Below, in pieces: positions 8,509 to 16,072 of a DNA stretch of 64,000 nucleotides (positions within the stretch are counted from its first letter, which is position 1; the number at the start of each line of letters is the position of its first letter). The notes beneath the pieces were generated by a model that was given only the letters and a program-made list of their open reading frames with translations, made no database searches and was not told where the DNA came from. A program made the position numbers and the translations under genes. Origin of the DNA: Anaerolineae bacterium (GTDB lineage: Bacteria > Chloroflexota > Anaerolineae > 4572-78 > J111); contig JAHDWA010000001.1 in assembly GCA_023382535.1 (NCBI GenBank), positions 248,001 through 312,000 of the forward strand, read 5' to 3'.

Positions 8509-9639
8509 CTAAGCCAGACTTCTCCGGAAACGGGCCAGGCTGGCACTGAAAATGACCACCCCCAGCACCGCCAGTCCCACTACCTGCGGCCACAGGACGC
8601 TCATCCCAACCGCTTTGAGAAAGACGCCCAGGGTAATGGTGAGGGTGTAGCGCAGCGGATTGAGCAGGGACAGCCACTGCAAGACGACCGGCATGTTATC
8701 CACCGGTGCCATCATGCCCGACAGAAAGATCATCGGGAAAATGAGAAAAAAGCTCAGCAGCAGGGCCTGCTGCATATTATTGGCCACCGTGCCCACAGCG
8801 ACACCCAGGCCGGCTCCCACCATGAAAATCAGGGTGGACAGGGCAAAATACAGTCCCAGGCTGCCGCGGACCGGCACCCCAAACCCCCACACCGCGATAG
8901 CGATGCCGATGGCCAGCCCGACCATCTTGATGAGGCCGAGCGGCACCAGTTTGGCCATAATCAACTCCCAGGGCTGGATGGGTGTCACCAGGAGTTGTTC
9001 CAGGGTGCCCCTTTCCTTTTCGCGCACAATGGCGACGGATCCGAGCACGATTCCCAAGAAGGGCATCGTGATGCCGATCATGGCCAGCATATTAAAGTGA
9101 GTATAACGCAGGGCCGGATCATACTGAGCCCGGATTTGATTGATTACCACCGGCAGCCGGGCCAGCGCTGTCTGCTCGGACACGCCCAGCCGCTGCAGCT
9201 CGATGCGCCGCGAGTGGGCGCCAATGATCTGCTCGGCGTAGCCGGTGGCCACCGAGGCAGTAAAGGCATCGGAGCCGTCGGCGATGAGTTGGACCCGAAC
9301 CGTATCACCCCGGCCCAGATCGCGTCCGAAGCCGGTTGGAATGACCAGCCCCATCCGCACCTCGCCCCGGTCAAACAGGGATTCCAGGTCGGTTTGTGAG
9401 TTCAGGACCGCGTATAGCTCAAAGTACTCCGAGTTGGTCAGTTTGGTGATCAGCTCCCGGCTGGCCTCACTCCGGTCGGCATCGACCACCACCAGCGGCA
9501 TGTTTTTCACATCGAGGGAAAGAGACAGCCCGCACAGAACCGGCTCGACGAAAGAGTACAGGATGAGCACAATCACCAGCCAGTCGCGGAAAAATTGTAA
9601 AAATTCTTTACGGATCAAGGATACAAGACGGCTTGACAT
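8509..9639 (-). CDS. ABC-2 type transporter permease
   Basis: 376 residues. One N-terminal helix (about 18-38), an extracytoplasmic domain of roughly 130 residues beginning MPLVVVDADRSEASRELI, then five C-terminal helices, the usual ABC-2/YhhJ layout. GTVANNMQQALLLSFF and IFLSGMMAPVDNMP are typical of the family. AAGGAG precedes the ATG. It lies 16 bases after a paralogous permease; the two probably form a heterodimeric channel driven by the two-NBD ATPase encoded upstream. Substrate unknown; the family exports drugs or lipids. Confidence 0.92.
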   Translation of the reverse strand: MSSRLVSLIRKEFLQFFRDWLVIVLILYSFVEPVLCGLSLSLDVKNMPLVVVDADRSEASRELITKLTNSEYFELYAVLNSQTDLESLFDRGEVRMGLVIPTGFGRDLGRGDTVRVQLIADGSDAFTASVATGYAEQIIGAHSRRIELQRLGVSEQTALARLPVVINQIRAQYDPALRYTHFNMLAMIGITMPFLGIVLGSVAIVREKERGTLEQLLVTPIQPWELIMAKLVPLGLIKMVGLAIGIAIAVWGFGVPVRGSLGLYFALSTLIFMVGAGLGVAVGTVANNMQQALLLSFFLIFPMIFLSGMMAPVDNMPVVLQWLSLLNPLRYTLTITLGVFLKAVGMSVLWPQVVGLAVLGVVIFSASLARFRRSLA

Positions 9640-9655
9640 GGTTTTACTCCTTTAC

Positions 9656-10777
9656 TTAGCCCATTTTCTTTTTGAAGCGCAGGGAGGCCAGGCTGAAAAT
9701 CACCAGCACGTAGGCCAACATCCACCCTAGCTGTGGCCACAAGGTGGCTAGCCCTACGCCTTTAAGGCTGATGCTCCGGCCGATTTCTACAAAGTGGCGG
9801 GCCGGGAAGAGATGGGTGAAGCCCTGACTCACCAGGGGCATATTGAAAATGGGAAAGATGAAGCCGGAAAAGAGGAGAGCCGGCATCACGGTCAGCACAA
9901 TGGCGGCCAGTGCGGCGGCCACCTGGCTATTGGTCAGGGTGCTGATCAGCAGCCCGATGCTCACCGTCCCGAAGACATAAATCAGGGCCGCCACCAGCAA
10001 AAGGGTCAGGCTGCCGGTAAACGGCACCCGAAACCAGCCGATGCCGACGGCAAAGATAATGGCCATCTCGACGAAGGCGATCACCCCGTAGGGAATAAGC
10101 TTGCCCAGGATCAGTTCGGCCGGCCGGATGGGCGAGACAAAGATCTGGTGGATACTACCCTGCTCCTTCTCCCGCACCACGGCCAGGGCCGACAGCAGCG
10201 GGGGAAAGGCCAGCAAGATGACGGCGAACAGCCCCGGCACCACAAAGTTGATATACTTCAAACCGGGGTTGTACCACACCCTCGGTTCGATCATGAGGGC
10301 CGGCTGATAGCCCTGCCCCAACCAGGCCGCCACCTGCCTGGCGCTGTAGACCTGGTTAAAAGCGGTCACGTAGCCGATGGCCACGTTGGCCGTGGGCGGG
10401 AATGAACCGTCTACCCAGGTCTGCACCGTGGCCGGGCGACCGGTCTGCAGCGCCTCCCCGAAGCCGGGCGGAATAACCAACCCCACCTCAACCGTGTCGC
10501 TATCCATCAGCCGTTCCAGTTCTGCCTGACTCCAAACCCACCGGTGAACGTGGAATTTGTCGCCGGCGGTCGTAAATTGGCGCACATACTCGCGGCTGGC
10601 CCGCGTCTGATCCTGGTCGTAGACGGCCAGGGGTACGTCTTCCACATCCAGATTGGTGGCATAGGCGAAAAGAAAGAGCATAATCAGCGGCAAAATGATA
10701 GCCATCAGCAGCGTGTACGGATCACGCCAGATTTCACGAGTTTCCTTGATCAGGATAGCAATGAAACCTTGGGTCAT
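9656..10777 (-). CDS. ABC-2 type transporter permease
   Basis: 373 residues, same architecture as the downstream permease (anchor helix, soluble domain starting VPLAVYDQDQTRASREYV, helices, SGFIFPIFNMP near the end). Its ATG overlaps the TGA of the ATPase gene by four bases (ATGA), which indicates translational coupling. AAGGAGAG lies upstream. It belongs with the two-NBD ATPase and the sister permease as the membrane part of the exporter. Confidence 0.92.
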   Translation of the reverse strand: MTQGFIAILIKETREIWRDPYTLLMAIILPLIMLFLFAYATNLDVEDVPLAVYDQDQTRASREYVRQFTTAGDKFHVHRWVWSQAELERLMDSDTVEVGLVIPPGFGEALQTGRPATVQTWVDGSFPPTANVAIGYVTAFNQVYSARQVAAWLGQGYQPALMIEPRVWYNPGLKYINFVVPGLFAVILLAFPPLLSALAVVREKEQGSIHQIFVSPIRPAELILGKLIPYGVIAFVEMAIIFAVGIGWFRVPFTGSLTLLLVAALIYVFGTVSIGLLISTLTNSQVAAALAAIVLTVMPALLFSGFIFPIFNMPLVSQGFTHLFPARHFVEIGRSISLKGVGLATLWPQLGWMLAYVLVIFSLASLRFKKKMG

Positions 10778-12846
10778 GGGTTTCTCTCCTTAAGTTCGCG
10801 CTGGCCGGCCTCTTGCATCCCGATAAAGATGACGAACAGGTCTTCCAGTGAGAATTCTATCGGTTCGACTCGACCCGGCCGCAGGCCGGCGGCGGCGAGG
10901 CTGCGGCTCAGGGGCTCAACCGCCTGGTCGGCCTCACCCCAAACCAGGACGTGCAGTTTGTCCCCGTAAGGGGCCGCGCTCTGCACTTCTGGTAAGGTGG
11001 CGACCACGTTCGAGGCCCGCAGGGCGTCGCTTACGTCAAGCTCCAGCATCTGGCCGGCCTTCATGTTGGCTTTCAAGGCGGCCGGGCTGCCCAAGGCGAT
11101 GATCTGGCCATAGTAGAGCAGGGCCAGGGTGTGGCAGTGATCCGCCTCTTCCATATAGTGCGTGGTCACAAAAATCGTCACCCCCTGGGTCGATAACTCA
11201 AAGATCAGGTCCCAAAAAGTGCGGCGGGAGATCGGATCCACCCCGGAGGTCGGTTCGTCCAGGAACAGGATGCGGGGTTGATGCAGTACGGCACAGCCCA
11301 GGGCCAGCCGCTGCTTCCAGCCGCCCGACAGATCTCGAGTGAGCAGCCGCTCCTTGCCCCGCAGGCCGGCCATGTCCAGCACCCAGGCCTTGCGTTCGGC
11401 GCGGCGCAGCCGGGGCACGTTATATAGTCCGGCATAGAAATCAATGTTCTCGGCCACGGTCAGATCATTATAGAGCGAGAACTTCTGGCTCATATAGCCA
11501 ATCTCCGGCTTCATGCGCGCCTGTTCCTTTAGAATGTCGAAGCCGGCCACCGTGCCTGCCCCCGAAGTCGGCGGCAAAAGGCCGGTCAGGATACGGATGG
11601 TGGTCGTCTTGCCCGACCCGTTGGGACCGAGAAAGCCAAAGATCTCGCCGGTCCGCACCTTAAAACTGATCCCATCCACGGCGGTGAAGCTGCCGAAACG
11701 CTTAGTCAACCCTTCGACGGTGACAGCGTACGATTTTAGATTTTGGATTTTAGATTTTGGATTTATTTGGATATGTTCGAGATTTTGGACATAGTGGCCT
11801 TTGGGTATTATGGATTGGTTATTTTCTCCCCCGCCGGGCGCTCCGCGCTCGGCAGTCCCCTGCTCCTCTGCTCCCCTGCCCCTCTGCTCCTCTGCTCCCC
11901 TGCTCCCCTGCTCAAGCGCCTCGATACAGGCAACAAACACATCTTCCAGGGTCGGCTGGGTGCGGCGTTGATCCAGCAGGGTCACGCCGGCTGCGGCCAG
12001 CGTTGCCGCCAAATCGGCGACCTTCTCCCGGCCATTCTCCGTCGAGACCAGCAGGTGGAGCCGCTCGCCAAAGACCTGCACGTGCGACACTCCCGCCGTC
12101 GCCCTGAGCGCCTGCAGGGCGGTGGCCTGCGGTTCGGCCTTCAGGTCCAGCATCTCTCCGGCCAGCCGGACCTTGAGAGCCTGGGGCGTGTCCAGAGCGA
12201 TGAACCGGCCCTGGTGCATCAGCGCCACCCGGTCGAAGCGCTCGGCCTCGTCCATATAGGGCGTGTTGACAAAGATAGTCAATCCCTCACTCGCCTCCAT
12301 CCACTCTTGCAGGAGCTTCCAGAAGTCACGACGGGAAACGGGGTCCACGCCGGTGGTCGGCTCGTCCAGAAAGAGCACCTGGGGCGAGTACATCAGGGTG
12401 GAGGCCAGGGCCAGCTTCTTTTTCATCCCGCCTGAAAGGTTTCCGGCGCGACGGTGGCGCGCTTCCTCCAGCCGGGCGAAGCGGAGCAACTGCTCCTTGC
12501 GCTCACGGCGGATCCTGGTTGGCACCCCGTACAGGTCGGCGAAGAAATCCATATTTTCTTCCACCGACAGTGTGCCGTACAGGGTGAACCCTTCGGACAT
12601 GTAACCAATCTTACCGCCCAACCGGTTGGGCTGGCGCACCACGTCCACCCCGGCCACGCGAGCTTCGCCTGCAGTCGGGGTGAGGAGGCCGGTCAGCATC
12701 TGGATGATGGTCGTTTTGCCCGCCCCGTCGGGGCCGACCAGGCCAAAAATTTCGCCCCGGCGCACGGCCAGGTCAATCCCTCGCACGGCTTCGACCTTTT
12801 TGTAAGATCGGCTCAGATTTTTGGCTTCAATCATCCAGTCGGTCAT
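10774..12846 (-). CDS. ABC exporter ATPase with two fused nucleotide-binding domains
   Basis: 690 residues, RbbA/YbhF-like but without the membrane part of RbbA. NBD1 (about 5-300): Walker A GPDGAGKT, signature LSGGM, Walker B VLFLDEP, but the H-loop reads NTPYMDEAE, with Pro where His is expected. NBD2 (about 375-665): Walker A GPNGSGKT, signature LSGGW, Walker B ILFLDEP and an intact TTHYMEEAD. The pair is therefore probably asymmetric. The linker (about 300-370) is low complexity and coded by minisatellites. Start ATG 12846 has AAGGAG upstream; the end overlaps the next permease by four bases. Confidence 0.93.
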   Translation of the reverse strand: MTDWMIEAKNLSRSYKKVEAVRGIDLAVRRGEIFGLVGPDGAGKTTIIQMLTGLLTPTAGEARVAGVDVVRQPNRLGGKIGYMSEGFTLYGTLSVEENMDFFADLYGVPTRIRRERKEQLLRFARLEEARHRRAGNLSGGMKKKLALASTLMYSPQVLFLDEPTTGVDPVSRRDFWKLLQEWMEASEGLTIFVNTPYMDEAERFDRVALMHQGRFIALDTPQALKVRLAGEMLDLKAEPQATALQALRATAGVSHVQVFGERLHLLVSTENGREKVADLAATLAAAGVTLLDQRRTQPTLEDVFVACIEALEQGSRGAEEQRGRGAEEQGTAERGAPGGGENNQSIIPKGHYVQNLEHIQINPKSKIQNLKSYAVTVEGLTKRFGSFTAVDGISFKVRTGEIFGFLGPNGSGKTTTIRILTGLLPPTSGAGTVAGFDILKEQARMKPEIGYMSQKFSLYNDLTVAENIDFYAGLYNVPRLRRAERKAWVLDMAGLRGKERLLTRDLSGGWKQRLALGCAVLHQPRILFLDEPTSGVDPISRRTFWDLIFELSTQGVTIFVTTHYMEEADHCHTLALLYYGQIIALGSPAALKANMKAGQMLELDVSDALRASNVVATLPEVQSAAPYGDKLHVLVWGEADQAVEPLSRSLAAAGLRPGRVEPIEFSLEDLFVIFIGMQEAGQRELKERNP
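11724..11925. repeat. Minisatellite block coding the linker between the two NBDs
   Basis: An AT-rich part (TTTTAGATTTTGGATTTTAG units near 11732-11765) codes NPKSKIQNLKS. A GC-rich part (CTCCCCTGCTCCTCTG units near 11855-11920) codes RGAEEQRGRGAEEQ. Both look like intergenic repeat sequence held in frame; the GC-rich unit matches the inverted repeat at 6914-6985. Confidence 0.65.
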
Positions 12847-12862
12847 TGTTTTTCTCCTTGAC

Positions 12863-13465
12863 TTACAACGCTCGATAATCCACTAATTCAATCTCCGGCG
12901 CCCGCTTGAGGCGCGGCTCCAGCCAGTGGACGCGCTGGCACTGCACGGCCACCAGCATGCGGCGGCCCGGATCGCGCCGGGCGGCTTGCAAAATATTTTC
13001 CACCAGGGCCTGGTTTTGCTCGTTCCAGGCGCGGCGGGCCTCGGCCTCCCAACTCATTTCGTTGAGCAGACAGAGGGTGTGGCAGACACCCTGGAAAAGC
13101 AGAGCGTGGATAGCCTCGGCCTTGTTAGCGGCACGCTGCGCTTTCCGCAAGGCGTCCCGCAATTGCCGGGCCAGCTTCCCCCGCCAGCCGGTTTGGGGCG
13201 CAAAATCGTCAAACTGCTGCCAATCGGGGGCCACGGGTACGACCACCACGTCGCTCAATTCGGCCAGGGGGAGCAGGCTGCGCTGCACCTCCACCGGCGC
13301 TGTATTCAGCGCGCCCCTCTCCCAGTCGGTCCGGGGCAGTTCTACGGCCAGCAAATCAGGCCCAATCCGGCTTACGATATCGGCCAGCGCCGCCAGGTTA
13401 TACTGGATGGGCTGCGTATGCATATCGGAGAGCGTGCTTAATAGAGCCAATCTCGTTTTGGTCAT
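12863..13465 (-). CDS. Uncharacterised protein, first gene of the efflux operon
   Basis: 200 residues from ATG 13465, with AGGTGA eight bases upstream (the frame extends to a GTG at 13477 but that has no better site). Soluble, with segments such as DLLAVELPRTDWERG, VVVVPVAPDW and NILQAARRDPGRRMLVAVQC, followed by QRVHWLEPRL. The alternating beta strands and an RxMLVxxxxxRVxWL end vaguely recall TraB/GumN-like folds, but this is weak. It ends 16 bases before the ATPase start, so it is probably the promoter-proximal gene of the exporter operon; a regulator or substrate-modifying role is possible, not shown. Confidence 0.7.
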   Translation of the reverse strand: MTKTRLALLSTLSDMHTQPIQYNLAALADIVSRIGPDLLAVELPRTDWERGALNTAPVEVQRSLLPLAELSDVVVVPVAPDWQQFDDFAPQTGWRGKLARQLRDALRKAQRAANKAEAIHALLFQGVCHTLCLLNEMSWEAEARRAWNEQNQALVENILQAARRDPGRRMLVAVQCQRVHWLEPRLKRAPEIELVDYRAL

Positions 13466-13509
13466 CGTTCTTCTCACCTGGTTTCAGGTCTGCGGCCAGG
13501 CTCGATACC

Positions 13510-13536
13510 AGCATATCATAACCGGCTGCTTGTCAA
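13510..13536 (-). promoter_or_regulatory. Candidate promoter of the efflux operon
   Basis: TTGACA (plus-strand TGTCAA at 13531-13536) and TATGCT (plus-strand AGCATA at 13510-13515), with a 15-bp spacer. The -35 is perfect; the -10 is poor and the spacer short, as in activator-dependent promoters. It lies about 45 bp before the ATG at 13465. Confidence 0.45.
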
Positions 13537-13546
13537 CAGCGTTAAA

Positions 13547-13610
13547 CTACCTGTTTGGGGCAGGTAGATTCCCCTGTTCTGGCCGGCGGGTAAACAGGTA
13601 GTTCTACCTG
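13547..13610. promoter_or_regulatory. Cluster of four CTACCTG/CAGGTAG half-sites
   Basis: Half-sites at 13547-13553, 13561-13567, 13595-13601 and 13604-13610 form two dyads (CTACCTG-N7-CAGGTAG and CAGGTAG-TT-CTACCTG). AACTACCTGTTT also pairs with AAACAGGTAGTT as a perfect 12-bp inverted repeat across the cluster. It sits directly upstream of the -35 of the efflux operon and overlaps the stop of the LuxR-type gene. This placement suits an activator, and the neighbouring regulator is the obvious candidate. Confidence 0.6.
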
Positions 13611-14296
13611 GTTTGATTTGGGATTGACGATTGCTCCCCCACCCTCGGCTGCTCGCTCTCCTTGGGCGTCACCCAGCCCTGGCGGATGGCATAGAGGGCC
13701 GCTTCGGTGCGGGAGTGGACGCCTAGCTTGCCGTAGGCGTTGACCAGGTGCCCCTCCACCGTGCGCACGCTGAGGTAGAGATGCTGGGCAATCTCTTTGT
13801 TACTCAACCCCTGAGTCAGCAAGGCCAGTACCTCTTGTTCACGCTCAGACAGGGGTTCAGGTAACGTATTTTCTCTTGAGGGGGCCTGGCGGGCCATGCG
13901 CGTCACCAGCCGCAGCGCCAGTGCCTGGGGCAGGCTCACTTCCCCGGCGACAACCTGGCGGATGGCATTGAGTAGATCGGACAGCGAGGCCTGGGGCTCG
14001 ATGCAGCCCAACACGCCCTGCTCTAACCAGGAAAGCACGACCGGCTCCGGGGGGGCATCGGCAATAATCAGCAGGCGAGATTGGGGGAAAGAGGCCAGGA
14101 CAGCGGGTAGAACGTCATCCGCCAGGCGACCGTCCAGCAAAAAGACGTCCGGCGGCTCGATCACTTCAAACAGGTCGGGCGACTGCGTGACCCCGGTCAG
14201 GTTGGGTCGGCCGGTCAGCAAGGCCTGCAGCCCCAGCCGCCAGAGGGTGGGGCCGCCCAGGATGCAGACAGAAAGCGAGCGAGTATGGTCGGTCAC
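13604..14296 (-). CDS. NarL/LuxR-type response regulator with degenerate receiver
   Basis: 230 residues from GTG 14296, chosen because AGGAGG lies eight bases upstream; the frame runs further back to 14518 but that part is not protein-like. N-terminal receiver-like domain (SVCILGGPTLWRLGLQALL, then DVFLLDGRLADD with an Asp at the phosphorylation position), where the usual acidic pocket after the first strand is LGGP, so phosphorylation is doubtful. C-terminal LuxR HTH: PLSEREQEVLALLTQGLSNK and EIAQHLYLSVRTVEGHL. The receiver is short and divergent. No kinase gene is adjacent. The palindrome cluster at its 3' end is a possible target. Confidence 0.85.
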   Translation of the reverse strand: MTDHTRSLSVCILGGPTLWRLGLQALLTGRPNLTGVTQSPDLFEVIEPPDVFLLDGRLADDVLPAVLASFPQSRLLIIADAPPEPVVLSWLEQGVLGCIEPQASLSDLLNAIRQVVAGEVSLPQALALRLVTRMARQAPSRENTLPEPLSEREQEVLALLTQGLSNKEIAQHLYLSVRTVEGHLVNAYGKLGVHSRTEAALYAIRQGWVTPKESEQPRVGEQSSIPNQTR

Positions 14297-14315
14297 GGGG
14301 ATGCCTCCTCTCTGG

Positions 14316-14480
14316 TCAGGGCCGAACGCGCCCAATAGCCGCTCGGACCTGCTGGATAACGTCACCCTCGGTTTGAGCCAGGCCAAACCACCAGCCGCAA
14401 CCAGGGCTAAAGGCTCGGACCTGCTGGATAACGTCAGCCGCGGTTTGAGCGCGATCCGCGTTGAGATCTGCTTCGGCCAT
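14316..14480 (-). CDS. Possible small protein with an internal tandem duplication
   Basis: The frame is open from before 14518 to TGA 14316; the first ATG is 14480 (54 aa). The translation is helix-like and contains AQTAADVIQQVRA and, 24 residues later, AQTEGDVIQQVRA. A more N-terminal protein-like piece (LDGLDQFFTRIEQ) precedes the ATG, so the true start may be non-canonical or the frame may once have continued from the gene upstream. The ribosome site is weak. It lies between two minus-strand genes with no other coding claim. Confidence 0.35.
   Translation of the reverse strand: MAEADLNADRAQTAADVIQQVRAFSPGCGWWFGLAQTEGDVIQQVRAAIGRVRP
14341..14452. repeat. Direct repeat, 72-bp period
   Basis: GCTCGGACCTGCTGGATAAC plus about 19 further bases at 14341-14380 recurs at 14413-14452 with only a few mismatches. 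The period is exactly 24 codons, so it duplicates a peptide unit in the small minus-strand ORF here. Confidence 0.75.
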
Positions 14481-14518
14481 CGCCTGCTCAATGCGGGTGA
14501 AGAACTGGTCCAGCCCAT

Positions 14519-14758
14519 CTAACCTCTTGACACAATTTCTATAATCTGGCCCCGCTCGTAGATGTCGCCAAAATGGCGCAGATGATCCAGTATTTCGTGC
14601 TCAGATTCGGCCTCCACAATGTGCAGTGCCTTGCCATCGCGAACGGGGTGGGGATAAATCTTCCAGTTAGGTGGTGGCCCACCGATTTGGTTGAGGCGGC
14701 GAAAGAACTCATCAGTGAATCCGGGCTTTGGCCCTCCAACAAAGTAGAACATCTTCAT
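14519..14758 (-). CDS. Small ferredoxin-fold-like protein (79 aa)
   Basis: Starts at ATG 14758 (MKMFYFVGG), with AGGAAG about ten bases upstream; the frame extends to a TTG at 14767 that is too close to the ribosome site. Sequence features: IYPHPVRDGKALHIVEAES, then EHEILDHLRHFGDIYE. The alpha/beta pattern and size recall dimeric alpha-beta barrel or muconolactone-isomerase-like proteins (DUF3303-like), but I cannot name the family. It is probably in one transcript with sigZ and the following small genes. Confidence 0.65.
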   Translation of the reverse strand: MKMFYFVGGPKPGFTDEFFRRLNQIGGPPPNWKIYPHPVRDGKALHIVEAESEHEILDHLRHFGDIYERGQIIEIVSRG

Positions 14759-14919
14759 CAGTGGCAATCTTCCTTTCTATTACGAACTGTCCGTTTGGGT
14801 CAGTTGCCGTCGACCTAGTTACTGATAAGGTAGAGACGAGCGGTCTAACACCCTCGAGTAGAGCCGCTCGCCGCCGGCGCCGGCTCTGCCCTCACTCTTC
14901 TGCCAAAGTCCAGACGAGA

Positions 14920-15174
14920 TCACCTTGAAACTTGCGGGCAACAAGGTGGTGGCGTTGTGCTGTGGCGCTGCAGCATCCAGCCCCATCTCACCATCTGCTC
15001 ACCGATCCATCCGACAACTCCATGATGGACACTCCAGCCTTGTGCTGAGCGTAGCCGAAGCATACGGGGCTGCCGGAGCCCGGCCGATCGGATCAACCGC
15101 TCCTGCTCCGCCTCCCGGAGCAGGTCTTTGTACCGTTCGAGATGAGCTAGCCAATCTCGTTCACTCAGAAACAT
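14920..15174 (-). CDS. Small basic protein downstream of sigZ (84 aa)
   Basis: AAGGAGG lies seven bases before ATG 15174, a strong site. The N-terminus SERDWLAHLERYKDLLREAE is an amphipathic helix. A middle part is coded by a dispersed-repeat-like sequence (CTTCGGCTACGCTCAGC on the coding strand). The end GWIGEQMVRWGWMLQRHS may contact membrane. It follows the sigZ stop (15209) by 34 bases, so a shared transcript is likely. Function unknown; an accessory of the sigma factor is only a guess. Confidence 0.65.
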   Translation of the reverse strand: MFLSERDWLAHLERYKDLLREAEQERLIRSAGLRQPRMLRLRSAQGWSVHHGVVGWIGEQMVRWGWMLQRHSTTPPPCCPQVSR

Positions 15175-15208
15175 ATCATGTCCTCCTTGAGGAGTATTTT
15201 ATTTATAT

Positions 15209-15838
15209 CTATAGACGGGAATTTTCCAAAAAGGACGCAAAAACCTGGGATTTGCCACCACATTTGGAAGGGCCGTCACCTTTGGACTGCCTGCTAGAAC
15301 AACAACCACACCTGGGTTGGTAACTGAGGATATTTCCCAACCGGTCAAGCTCAAAGTGACAGCAGTCCAGGAGCATGTCCTTTAATTTTTCCTTTGCTCG
15401 CTGAACTCGGGACTTGGCTCCCGACCATGAGATTCCCAGTTGTTCGGCCATCTCCTGCTGAGTCAACCCCTGGTATTCCGTCAAAATCAGGGCTTGCTGA
15501 TATTTCTCCGGCAGGCGGTTGATCATCGCCTTAACCGATGGTGCAAGTTCGCTGGCGGCATCATTCTCTGCCGGCTCCTCTGGCAAAGCGATCGTTTCCG
15601 GAAGCTCCATTGCCAGCTTTCGGCTCCGGTAATAATCAATAATGGCATTGCGGGCAATTTGATAGATCCAGCTCTGTAGTTTGCTGTCGTCTCGCAAAGT
15701 GTGGATCCGAGCGTGGATTTTGATGTAGACCTCTTGGAGGATGTCCTCGGTGGCATCGTCATCGGCGACTCGCTTGAAGATAAACTGCCTGAGTTTTGGG
15801 TCAAACTCTTGCCAGATTGTTTTAATATCAGGATTCAT
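15209..15838 (-). CDS. sigZ: RNA polymerase sigma-70 family factor, SigZ type
   Basis: Start at ATG 15838 with GAGGAG upstream. Region 2 (QFIFKRVADDDATEDILQEV and SWIYQIARNAIIDYYRSRK) and region 4 (LPEKYQQALILTEYQGLTQQ then EMAEQLGISWSGAKSRVQRA) are clear. The tail DCCHFELDRLGN followed by CGCC is the SigZ hallmark, a Cys-rich end that may sense metal or redox state. It is probably an ECF-like factor acting on a small regulon. No anti-sigma gene is obvious next to it; the small protein downstream is the only candidate. Confidence 0.9.
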   Translation of the reverse strand: MNPDIKTIWQEFDPKLRQFIFKRVADDDATEDILQEVYIKIHARIHTLRDDSKLQSWIYQIARNAIIDYYRSRKLAMELPETIALPEEPAENDAASELAPSVKAMINRLPEKYQQALILTEYQGLTQQEMAEQLGISWSGAKSRVQRAKEKLKDMLLDCCHFELDRLGNILSYQPRCGCCSSRQSKGDGPSKCGGKSQVFASFLENSRL

Positions 15839-15991
15839 ATTTATTCTCCTCGACCCCAATTAATTTACCGGCCGCTTGAACCCTTCATCTAAGGATCTGG
15901 GGCGAAGCAGTTATCGCTTTGAAGTTTTGGGAGGTGGAGTTTGGTTCGTAGTAACATGATGTGGCCTCCTTGGCTCGAAAAGAGAAGCAGG

Positions 15992-16072
15992 CTAGCCTCG
16001 CCCGGAGCGCCAGATACCCCAGATCAGCCACGTGCCGAAGCCAAGCGAGATGAGAAAGGCCAGTCCAAACAG
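15992..16072 (-). pseudogene. Detached C-terminal membrane helix of the UbiB-like protein
   Basis: Directly after the TGA at 16073-16075 the same frame continues for 26 codons to TAG 15992: LFGLAFLISLGFGTWLIWGI, then WRSGRG. This is the second C-terminal transmembrane helix expected in UbiB/ABC1 proteins. If TGA were TGG (Trp) the protein would end normally. There is no start codon in the fragment. Confidence 0.8.

Noticed and set aside
13604..14518. N-terminally longer form of the LuxR-type regulator
   Set aside because: The extension is Arg/Ser-rich and not protein-like, while GTG 14296 has an AGGAGG at the right distance and another frame in the stretch is more protein-like.
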